DNA of 6,163 nt from Bacillota bacterium (GTDB taxonomy: Bacteria; Bacillota; Clostridia; Christensenellales; SZUA-584), in contig JAEZNC010000142.1 of NCBI GenBank assembly GCA_023441905.1, forward strand, positions 1-6,163, written 5' to 3'. A model generated the notes under the pieces. It ran no database searches, was not told the DNA's origin, and was given only the letters and a program-made list of their open reading frames with translations. Numbering within the stretch: the first letter of the stretch is position 1; each line of letters begins with the position of its first letter. Positions 1-5,760 of this stretch are shown here, one piece after another. Made by a program: the position numbers and the translations under genes.

Positions 1-81
1 GGTGAGCGTGAGCGTGACGCCGCTCAGCACGGTTTCCGCGCCGAAGCTTTTGGCAATGTCTTTGAGCGACAGAGCGATCAT
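1..81 (-). CDS. ABC-F type ATP-binding protein, N-terminus only
   Basis: Only the first 27 codons are in the window and the gene continues off the left edge. The translation begins MIALSLKDIAKSFGAETVL and continues into SGVTLTLT. This is the usual opening of an ABC ATPase nucleotide-binding domain: a beta strand, then 'xIxKSFGxxxVLxxVxLxL' leading up to the Walker A loop, which lies outside the window. The M-I-A-L-S-L-K-D-I start resembles ABC-F proteins of Gram-positive bacteria, soluble twin-ATPase proteins that act on the ribosome as translation factors or antibiotic-protection factors. The ATG is supported by a GGAGG Shine-Dalgarno seven bases upstream. The ABC ATPase call is fairly safe. 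The ABC-F subclass is inference from the first residues, and an ordinary ABC transporter ATPase remains possible. Confidence 0.6.
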   Translation of the reverse strand, partial: MIALSLKDIAKSFGAETVLSGVTLTLT

Positions 82-85
82 GTAA

Positions 86-93
86 CTTCCTCC
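86..93 (-). promoter_or_regulatory. Ribosome binding site of the ABC-F type gene
   Basis: Read on the minus strand this is GGAGGAAG, with GGAGG seven bases before the ATG at 81-79. It is a strong Shine-Dalgarno at normal spacing and fixes the start of the truncated gene. Confidence 0.75.
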
Positions 94-110
94 AAAAAAA
101 CTCAAAGCCC

Positions 111-139
111 ATTATAAAGGATTTGCGAGAAAAAATAAA
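111..139 (-). promoter_or_regulatory. Candidate sigma-A promoter for the ABC-F type gene
   Basis: On the minus strand a perfect TATAAT lies at 116-111. Seventeen bases upstream is TTTATT (139-134), which matches only three of six -35 positions. Transcription would start near 104 and give a leader of about 20 bases. The exact -10 and its place just before a strong ribosome binding site favour a real promoter; the weak -35 is the main reservation. Confidence 0.4.
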
Positions 140-250
140 GCGGGAGAAGGGCGGATGGTATTTTACAGAGATCGATATTCGATTGTGCTCCATAAAGAAC
201 AAGTCACATCAGTTTTTCTTAGCTGATACATTATCTGCAAGGAGTTTTGA

Positions 251-280
251 TTGTCTGATAGAATCATTCCAGTATATGAT
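251..280 (+). promoter_or_regulatory. Candidate promoter for the DUF1848 gene
   Basis: TTGTCT (251-256) and TATGAT (275-280) are separated by 18 bases. They match the sigma-A consensus at four and five of six positions. A transcript would begin near 287, about 50 bases before the DUF1848 start codon. The call rests on sequence match and position only, in AT-rich DNA where chance matches are common. Confidence 0.4.
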
Positions 281-324
281 AAGCAGATGTGAAAGCGCCC
301 CCTAAAGAGCGCACAAGTGTTGCG

Positions 325-332
325 AGGAGAGG
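325..332 (+). promoter_or_regulatory. Ribosome binding site of the DUF1848 gene
   Basis: AGGAGAGG precedes the ATG at 338 by five bases. It supports that start, and the MIISASRRTD opening is where family members normally begin. Confidence 0.7.
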
Positions 333-337
333 TTTAA

Positions 338-1285
338 ATGATCATCAGTGCAAGCCGACGCACGGATATCCCGGCATACTACTCATCGTGGTTCCTTAAC
401 CGAATCAGGGAAGGGTTTGTGTACGTCCGCAATCCGATGAATTTTCATCGCATCAGCAAAATCTCATTAAACCCGGATGTGGTGGACGGCATTGTGTTTT
501 GGACGAAGAACCCGATTCCGATGCTCGGTCGATTGGATGAGCTCAAAGAGTATCCTTACTATTTTCAGTTCACGCTGACCGCTTACGCAAACGATGTGGA
601 AGTGAGCCTGCCGAGCAAAAACAATGTGCTGATTCCAGCGTTTCAGAGGCTGGCCGATAAAATCGGCCCCGAGCGCGTGATATGGCGATATGATCCGATA
701 CTGATCAATAAGACATACACACAGGAATACCACATTGAGTATTTCGAAAAGCTCGCGCGAAAGCTAAAAGGCTATACCGGGAAGTGCATCATCAGCTTCA
801 TCGATTTGTACCGCAACACCGTGCATCACGCGGGGGAACTCGAATTGGCGGAAGTCTCAGAGCAATGTCAGCAAGAGATGGCCAGAGCGCTCGCGGATAT
901 TGCCCATGGCTTCGGGCTGGCAATGGAAGCCTGTGCCGAGCCGGTTGACTTCAGTCAATACGGAATCGGCCGCGCACGCTGCATTGACGACACGCTGCTT
1001 CAAAGCATATCCGGCTATCCTCTGAAGATTGAGAAAGACAGGAACCAGCGTAAAGAATGTGGCTGTGTGAGCAGCATTGATATCGGCATGTACAACACGT
1101 GCAAAAACGGATGCCGCTACTGCTACGCCAATTTCAATGAAAAAACGGTGCAAACCAATTGGCTTGCCCATGATGACAATGCTCCGCTGATTTCGGGTCG
1201 TGTGAATGCAGACGATGTGGTCACCGAGAGAAAAGCTGCCTCGAACAGGGATAATCAAATGAGTATGTTTGATGGCATGAATTGA
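338..1285 (+). CDS. DUF1848 family protein with C-terminal radical-SAM-like cysteine cluster
   Basis: This 315-residue protein belongs to the DUF1848 family (Pfam PF08902), whose function is unknown. Typical family blocks are visible: SRRTDIPA (6-13), YVRNP (29-33), FWTKNP (54-59), WRYDPI (116-121) and YGIGRARCID (208-217). The C-terminal part carries C241-x-C243, then C255-x3-C259-x2-C262 followed by YAN. The second group has the spacing of the iron-sulfur-binding loop of radical SAM enzymes, which is normally near the N-terminus. An Fe-S cluster, and perhaps SAM chemistry, is therefore likely but unproven. No signal peptide or membrane segment is seen, so the protein is probably cytosolic. 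AGGAGAGG lies six bases before the ATG. The gene stands alone on this strand and converges with the GyrI-like gene across 65 bases that hold no clear terminator. The family call is firm; the biochemical role is open. Confidence 0.9.
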   Translation: MIISASRRTDIPAYYSSWFLNRIREGFVYVRNPMNFHRISKISLNPDVVDGIVFWTKNPIPMLGRLDELKEYPYYFQFTLTAYANDVEVSLPSKNNVLIPAFQRLADKIGPERVIWRYDPILINKTYTQEYHIEYFEKLARKLKGYTGKCIISFIDLYRNTVHHAGELELAEVSEQCQQEMARALADIAHGFGLAMEACAEPVDFSQYGIGRARCIDDTLLQSISGYPLKIEKDRNQRKECGCVSSIDIGMYNTCKNGCRYCYANFNEKTVQTNWLAHDDNAPLISGRVNADDVVTERKAASNRDNQMSMFDGMN

Positions 1286-1350
1286 GACAGCAGTCACAAA
1301 CAGAAACAAGAAGCCGCTGTACAGTCACATTAAAAATAAAAAAGAGTTTG

Positions 1351-1815
1351 TTACTTTTGCACCACGGGCACCCACAGCTCGCAGTCTCCGTCGGTGTGCC
1401 CCGGATAGTATTCGAAATAGCAGCCATGAGCATCGTCGGGACCGTACCCCGACTCAGGTATCGCGGTGTGGAAGAATTCCGTCCATGCCTCAACGAGGTT
1501 TCTGCCCGCCGGAACCTTTGTGAGGGCGTACTCCGCGGCCGGAATTACCTTTAAGACAGCCCCCTTAGGAACGCGGATGGTCTTATCCACGGAAACGCCG
1601 AGCAAATAGAAAAAGCTTTTATGCCCCTGCGTGTACCACTCAACCCCGAAAAAGCCAGGCTCAGCGCCTTTTAAGCCAAACAACGTTTTATCCTTGCCCG
1701 AATCAAAAAAGTCGCCGAATAGTTTCTGCAGATCCGCATCGTTGTTATTAAGCGTGGTTTCCACGGCATAGCCGCACACGGCAAACCCGCTCCTGCTGAC
1801 GATTTGAACATTCAT
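1351..1815 (-). CDS. Stand-alone GyrI-like / AraC-type effector-binding domain protein
   Basis: This 154-residue protein looks like a single GyrI-like small-molecule-binding domain (the effector-binding fold of BmrR, Rob and Cass2-type proteins). The signs are an opening strand, MNVQIVSRSGFAVCGYAVET; a mid-protein strand, KSFFYLLGVSV (66-76); the block VPAGRNLVEAWTEFFHTAIPESGY (101-124); and the family-typical end, FEYYPG (134-139) then DCELWVPVVQK (144-154). E135 and E146 sit where family members often carry acidic ligand-binding residues. No helix-turn-helix or MerR/AraC DNA-binding domain is present, so it probably binds a ligand or sequesters a toxin or drug instead of regulating transcription directly; the ligand is unknown. 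An in-frame TGA three codons upstream makes the ATG at 1815 the first possible start. The nearest Shine-Dalgarno-like AGGA is only two bases before it, so initiation may be weak. It lies 57 bases downstream of the TIGR02996 gene on the same strand, with a possible terminator between. Confidence 0.8.
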   Translation of the reverse strand: MNVQIVSRSGFAVCGYAVETTLNNNDADLQKLFGDFFDSGKDKTLFGLKGAEPGFFGVEWYTQGHKSFFYLLGVSVDKTIRVPKGAVLKVIPAAEYALTKVPAGRNLVEAWTEFFHTAIPESGYGPDDAHGCYFEYYPGHTDGDCELWVPVVQK

Positions 1816-1842
1816 CTTCCTTCACTCTTTTCGCCGATATAC

Positions 1843-1863
1843 TAAAAGGGGGGTACTTCCCCC
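1843..1863 (-). terminator. Possible rho-independent terminator after the TIGR02996/LRR gene
   Basis: On the minus strand, GGGGG, a five-base loop AAGTA, and CCCCC form a short GC-only hairpin, followed by C and TTTT. It begins ten bases after the stop of the TIGR02996 gene and lies before the GyrI-like gene. The five-pair stem and four-T tail are at the small end for an intrinsic terminator, so it may only attenuate read-through. Confidence 0.4.
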
Positions 1864-1872
1864 ACAGATATC

Positions 1873-2757
1873 TTATGTTGTGCGCGAGACGCGAAGGTCC
1901 GGCCTCAGCGTTTTGAGCTTTTTGATTGCTGCGTCGGTGACCGCAGTTGCTTTCACAAGATCGAGCTTCTTCAAATGCTTCAGCGACGCGAAACGCAGCA
2001 CATCGTCGTCCGTGGGTTTAAGCCCGAAAGACTCATTCCATTCCGCTTCGAGCATCAGCTCATAGAGGTTATCAAGAAGCAGGATTTGATCCATCAGCGC
2101 TGCCCATCGTTCCTTGGTTAAAAAACGAATATCCATTTTAAGGCGCCGCAACCGTTTGACTTCTCCCAACTTCAGCACGGTTTTGGACTGGGAGAGCGTC
2201 TCGCTGAAAAATGATACGCCGCAAAGCTGCGGCAGATTGAAGATGGTTTGAAGGCCGTCGTCCGAAATAGTCTGTACGGGCTTTACCCAAAGCGGAATGT
2301 CGCTGACGGGAGACCGCCATCTTTTTACGTATTTCCCCAGAGAACCATCGTCGAAGCGCATGTCCATGCGCAGCAGCCAGCCGGCATCATATGCTTTGCC
2401 GAGCCATTTTTGGCTGCCGACGGTTTTAATGGCCTTGGGCGTGCAGGCAAAGGTTCCTTTGCCTTCCGCAAACGAAACGGTGTACATCCCCAGATCCCCA
2501 AAAAGGCTCATGGCGCTTGCGGCACCCATGTCGTCCCAAAATGTCGGCCTGCAGTGCATCCATGCGCTGCGCCGTTTGATAATCGCCTGTTCATATTCTG
2601 GGCTGTTAAACGGATACCGTTTGGTGATCACACAGGCTCGAATGAAATCCGCGCGGTCACCCTGTCCGTTTGCCTCGTACCAGTCGGCAAGAGACAATCG
2701 AAGTGAATCATTATCATAGTCATCCCGAATGGCTGCAATCAATTCATGCTCAGTCAT
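1873..2757 (-). CDS. TIGR02996 domain protein with leucine-rich-repeat-like C-terminus
   Basis: This 294-residue protein starts with a TIGR02996 'repeat-companion' domain at about residues 2-45: ELIAAIRDDYDND, then LRLSLADWYEANGQGDRADFIRA. It matches the family pattern of 'LRLxxADWxExxGxxxRAxFIR'. That domain is nearly always N-terminal and attached to repeat regions. Here residues about 165-292 contain leucine-rich-repeat-like segments, such as LGEVKRLRRLKMDIR (197-211), LLDNLYELMLEAEW (227-240) and LKHLKKLDLVKATAVTDAAI (259-278). The last has the consensus of the VTDAxxxxL type of LRR. The middle (about 50-160) shows no motif I recognise. No signal peptide or membrane segment is seen. LRRs suggest a protein-binding role, with unknown partner. 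The ATG at 2757 is supported by AGGGGG six bases upstream. The TIGR02996 match is strong; the LRR assignment is moderate because the repeats are degenerate. Confidence 0.8.
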   Translation of the reverse strand: MTEHELIAAIRDDYDNDSLRLSLADWYEANGQGDRADFIRACVITKRYPFNSPEYEQAIIKRRSAWMHCRPTFWDDMGAASAMSLFGDLGMYTVSFAEGKGTFACTPKAIKTVGSQKWLGKAYDAGWLLRMDMRFDDGSLGKYVKRWRSPVSDIPLWVKPVQTISDDGLQTIFNLPQLCGVSFFSETLSQSKTVLKLGEVKRLRRLKMDIRFLTKERWAALMDQILLLDNLYELMLEAEWNESFGLKPTDDDVLRFASLKHLKKLDLVKATAVTDAAIKKLKTLRPDLRVSRTT

Positions 2758-2902
2758 TTAAGCCCCCTAAGATAAAAATCATATAAAAACAGATCGTCGG
2801 CGCATCATATATTTTGTTTATATTTTCCTAAATAAACCAATGCGACATATAAATAATGCCGCTTTTCTAACGGCAGATTTAATACTATTCGACACGTTTA
2901 GT

Positions 2903-2921
2903 CAAAAATCCTTGATTTTTG
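2903..2921. repeat. Perfect inverted repeat, 8-bp arms with 3-base centre
   Basis: CAAAAATC, CTT, GATTTTTG form an exact inverted repeat in the AT-rich gap between the TIGR02996 gene and the CatA-like gene. It is followed by a short direct repeat, AAATCGA at 2925-2931 and again at 2936-2942. The gap (2758-3024) otherwise holds no open reading frame of note. The element could be a weak terminator beyond the CatA-like gene, which ends about 100 bases away, or a protein-binding site. The stem is AT-rich and would be unstable as RNA, so function is uncertain. Confidence 0.5.
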
Positions 2922-3024
2922 CGCAAATCGATAATAAATCGAACAAATATGGTATTTTTATTTAAAGGCTGCTTAGCAATTTAAAAAATGTATCGTGAAG
3001 CGTTAACAATGAAAGAAGATTTTT

Positions 3025-3654
3025 TTATTTCATATCATCAATAAGCTGCTGAAGGCAATCAAAGTATCGGCCCATATGGATACCGTCCACAAACGAGTGG
3101 TGCGCCTGCACGGAAAACGGCAGCAGCATTTTCCCGCCAACCTCAAAGTATTTGCCCCATGCAAGGCGCGGCACCGAATCATCCTTATTGAATGAGATAG
3201 TATGCGAGAGATTGGTGAACGTCACCCACGGAATGCTGGTGATATAAATCAAATCATCGCGGCCCTCCACATCCTCACGAACAAAATATGCGGCCTGCTT
3301 TTCGGATCTTTCTTTGGCGTTACGCACAAAGTCTTCAATATTATCCTTCATATCCGCCGTGACCATTTTAAAAAGCTCGGAGCCGGCGGATAGATCCGTG
3401 AACGACGGGTGGATGGTGTCGTGCAGCACCACGTTGTCGCCTTGAATTCGGTAGCGAAACGCCTCCACCTGATTGATGGCGTAAGTTGCGGCATAGATCA
3501 TCGCATAATAATAAGGGATATCTCTTCGCTTCATGGCAGAAAGAAAATGCGTGATATCCACGTTGGCGCAAATCAGGTATTGCGGATAATCCATGCGACG
3601 GAAAAAGTGATAATGCCTCGCACGCTCCCATGTATCGATATTGATGACTTTCAC
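3025..3654 (-). CDS. CatA-type O-acetyltransferase (chloramphenicol acetyltransferase family)
   Basis: This 209-residue protein has the length and motifs of classical (type A) chloramphenicol acetyltransferases. These are cytosolic trimers that move an acetyl group from acetyl-CoA to a hydroxyl of the acceptor. Near the start, DTWERARHYHFF (7-18) matches the family's 'WxRxxxF' block, with R11 at the place of Arg18. Near the end, QAHHSFVDGIHMGRYF (183-198) is the catalytic block, with H186 at the place of His195 and D190 at Asp199. By spacing from H186, T139 falls at Ser148 and A165 at Thr174 of the enterobacterial enzyme, and V189 replaces the Cys before the Asp. The family and acetyl transfer are well supported. 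Whether chloramphenicol is the substrate is not, and many chromosomal relatives have unknown acceptors. The start is GTG, fixed by AGGAGG. It diverges from metG across 153 bases, with no strong -35/-10 pair visible on its own strand; a lone TAAAAT at 3686-3681 is the best -10. Confidence 0.85.
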   Translation of the reverse strand: MKVINIDTWERARHYHFFRRMDYPQYLICANVDITHFLSAMKRRDIPYYYAMIYAATYAINQVEAFRYRIQGDNVVLHDTIHPSFTDLSAGSELFKMVTADMKDNIEDFVRNAKERSEKQAAYFVREDVEGRDDLIYITSIPWVTFTNLSHTISFNKDDSVPRLAWGKYFEVGGKMLLPFSVQAHHSFVDGIHMGRYFDCLQQLIDDMK

Positions 3655-3661
3655 TGGGAAT

Positions 3662-3667
3662 CCTCCT
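3662..3667 (-). promoter_or_regulatory. Ribosome binding site that selects a GTG start
   Basis: On the minus strand this is a perfect AGGAGG, seven bases before GTG at 3654-3652. The next in-frame ATG lies at residue 21, inside the conserved N-terminal block, so GTG is the right start. Confidence 0.85.
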
Positions 3668-3738
3668 GAAAGTATACCTTATTTTACTACCTAAGAGAGG
3701 AAAACGAAAGAGGTCACTTCATTTTCCCACCCCTTTAC

Positions 3739-3767
3739 TTGACAAAACTACCGCCTAAAACTATCCT
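3739..3767 (+). promoter_or_regulatory. Sigma-A promoter for the metG operon
   Basis: A perfect TTGACA (3739-3744) is followed after 17 bases by TATCCT (3762-3767), which matches four of six -10 positions. Transcription would start near 3774, leaving a leader of about 35 bases before metG. That leader is too short for a T-box or other riboswitch, so metG appears to be expressed without leader-based attenuation here. Confidence 0.7.
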
Positions 3768-3796
3768 TAATAAATAATAAAAAGACGAATAATCGC

Positions 3797-3801
3797 AGGA
3801 G
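3797..3801 (+). promoter_or_regulatory. Ribosome binding site of metG
   Basis: AGGAG lies six bases before the ATG at 3808, the start that gives the expected MKKYYITTPIYYPS N-terminus of bacterial MetRS. Confidence 0.8.
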
Positions 3802-3807
3802 AGCTTT

Positions 3808-5760
3808 ATGAAAAAGTATTACATCACGACGCCCATCTACTACCCGAGCGACAAACTGCACATCGGGCATTCCTATACCACCGTCGCGGCGGACGCCCTC
3901 GCACGCTTCAAACGCCAAACCGGCTACGACGTCATGTTCTTAACAGGCACCGACGAACACGGCCAGAAGATTGAACGCGTGGCAAAAAACGCGGGTATGG
4001 AGCCCAAGGCGTATGTGGACGGCATTGTGGACGGCATTCAAAAGCTCTGGAAGCTGATGGACATCAGCCACGACGATTTTATACGCACCACGGACGAGCG
4101 GCACGTCGCGACAGTCCAGAAGATTTTCAAAAAGCTCTATGATCAGGGCGATATTTATAAAGGCCATTACGAGGGCTGGTACTGCACGCCGTGCGAGGCC
4201 TACTGGCTCGAGCGTCAGCTTGTGGACGGCAAATGCCCGGACTGCGGCCGCCCCGTGGAGCTCGCGAAGGAAGAGGCATACTTCTTTAATATGAGCAAGT
4301 ATGCCGACCGGCTGATACAGTACATCAACGACCATCCTGAGTTCATACAGCCCGAAAGCCGCCGCAACGAGATGCTCAACAACTTCCTGCTGCCGGGTCT
4401 TGAAGATCTTTGCGTGTCGCGTACATCGTTTAAGTGGGGCATTCCGGTCGATTTCGATCCGAATCACGTGGTGTATGTGTGGATCGACGCACTGTCAAAT
4501 TATATTTCGGCGCTCGGATACCTTTCGGGTGATGATACATTGTTTAATAAATTCTGGCCCGCTGATGTGCATCTTGTCGGCAAGGAGATCATGCGGTTCC
4601 ATACGATCATTTGGCCGATTCTGCTGATGGCGCTGGGTCTGCCGATACCTAAGCAGGTGTACGGCCACGGCTGGCTCATGCTCGAGGGCGGCAAGATGAG
4701 CAAATCAAAGGGCAACGTGGTGGACCCCGTGAAGCTGATTGACCGCTACGGCGTGGATGCCGTACGCTATTTTCTGCTGCGCGAGGTGCCGTTTGGCTCC
4801 GACGGGCTCTATTCGAGCGAAGCGCTGCTAACGCGCACCAACAGCGACCTCGCGAACGACCTTGGCAATCTGGTCTCGCGCACAGCCGCGATGATCGTTA
4901 AATACTTCGGCGGCGTGATACCGTCCGAATACGAAGCGACCGAGTTTGACGCCGATATCAGGGCACAGGGGTCGGCGCTGCACACGCAGGTGGAGCGGCA
5001 CATGGACGAACTGCGCCTGCCCGAAGCGCTAATGGATATCTGGGGCTATATCGGCGCGCTCAATAAATACATCGATTTAACTGCGCCGTGGGTGCTCGCC
5101 AAGGATGAAGCGAACAAGGGAAAACTCGCGAGCGTGATGATTCATCTCGCGGAAGGGCTGCGCATCGTTTCGGTGCTGCTGATCCCGTTCCTCACGGATA
5201 CCGCGAAACGCATACAGGCTATTCTCGGCATAAACGACGATGCGCTCGTGACATGGGAGAGCATCGCCGAATTCGGCCCCAAGGTTTTGGGCCTTCATGT
5301 GACGCAGACCGCGCCGCTGTTCCCGCGCATCGACATCAAAAAAGAGCTCGAAGCGCTCGAGGAGATCGCGGACAACCGCACGCTGCAAAAGCAAAAGAAG
5401 CTGCCCGCCAAGGAGCAAAAGGACGAGGCACCCGCGGGTATCATCACCTACGACGATTTCAAAAAGGTGCAGCTCAAGCTTGGCCTCGTGAAGCAGGCGG
5501 AAACTATTGAGGGCAGCGACAAGCTGCTTAAGCTGCAGGTGGAAATCGGCAGCGAAACACGCCAGATCGTTTCGGGCATCCGCAAGTGGTACAGCCCGGA
5601 GCAGATCACGGGCAAGACCGTGGTGGTGGTCGCGAACTTAAAACCCGCCAAGCTGTTCGGTGTGGAATCGCAGGGCATGCTGCTCGCCGCAGAGCAGGAC
5701 GGCGACCTGAAGCTCGTCACGATTGACGGCAGCCTGCCGAGCGGTGCGGGCGTTTCTTGA
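3808..5760 (+). CDS. metG: Methionyl-tRNA synthetase
   Basis: MetRS attaches methionine to initiator and elongator tRNA-Met using ATP, in the cytosol. The 650-residue length is normal for the long bacterial form. The class I Rossmann core begins with TTPIYYPSDKLHIGH; the HIGH signature is at 18-21, followed by FLTGTDEHGQKIE (44-56). The inserted connective domain has a four-cysteine zinc site, CTPC (126-129) and CPDC (143-146). WIDALSNYISALGY (225-238) lines the methionine pocket in the family, and KMSKS is at 296-300. A helical anticodon-binding domain spans about 345-500, with NKYIDLTAPW (419-428). A charged linker (about 508-545) leads to a C-terminal OB-fold tRNA-binding domain of the Trbp111/EMAPII type (about 547-650), which usually makes the enzyme a dimer. 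All expected catalytic motifs are intact. It is probably the first gene of an operon, since tatD starts within its stop codon. Bacillus orthologues are also named metS. Confidence 0.98.
   Translation: MKKYYITTPIYYPSDKLHIGHSYTTVAADALARFKRQTGYDVMFLTGTDEHGQKIERVAKNAGMEPKAYVDGIVDGIQKLWKLMDISHDDFIRTTDERHVATVQKIFKKLYDQGDIYKGHYEGWYCTPCEAYWLERQLVDGKCPDCGRPVELAKEEAYFFNMSKYADRLIQYINDHPEFIQPESRRNEMLNNFLLPGLEDLCVSRTSFKWGIPVDFDPNHVVYVWIDALSNYISALGYLSGDDTLFNKFWPADVHLVGKEIMRFHTIIWPILLMALGLPIPKQVYGHGWLMLEGGKMSKSKGNVVDPVKLIDRYGVDAVRYFLLREVPFGSDGLYSSEALLTRTNSDLANDLGNLVSRTAAMIVKYFGGVIPSEYEATEFDADIRAQGSALHTQVERHMDELRLPEALMDIWGYIGALNKYIDLTAPWVLAKDEANKGKLASVMIHLAEGLRIVSVLLIPFLTDTAKRIQAILGINDDALVTWESIAEFGPKVLGLHVTQTAPLFPRIDIKKELEALEEIADNRTLQKQKKLPAKEQKDEAPAGIITYDDFKKVQLKLGLVKQAETIEGSDKLLKLQVEIGSETRQIVSGIRKWYSPEQITGKTVVVVANLKPAKLFGVESQGMLLAAEQDGDLKLVTIDGSLPSGAGVS

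Noticed and set aside
123..305. 60-codon plus-strand open frame starting with TTG
   Set aside because: The only Shine-Dalgarno-like bases are two bases from the TTG, the frame covers the candidate promoters on both strands, and the translation has no recognisable motif. It is treated as intergenic.
1286..1350. Shared terminator between the convergent DUF1848 and GyrI-like genes
   Set aside because: The best stem (ACAGC at 1287-1291 with GCTGT at 1316-1320) has a 24-base loop and no T-run on either strand. An 8-base direct repeat CAGTCACA is present but looks like chance.
2248..2719. Two overlapping 140-152 codon plus-strand open frames
   Set aside because: They lie antisense to the TIGR02996/LRR gene, have no ribosome binding site, and their translations show no family pattern.
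3655..3807. T-box or SAM-type leader before metG
   Set aside because: Only about 35 bases lie between the predicted transcription start and the ATG. There is no T-box core motif and no terminator-antiterminator pair, and the next gene begins at 3654.
3940..4467. 175-codon minus-strand open frame inside metG
   Set aside because: It is antisense to the catalytic core of methionyl-tRNA synthetase and is best explained as a shadow of metG codon use.
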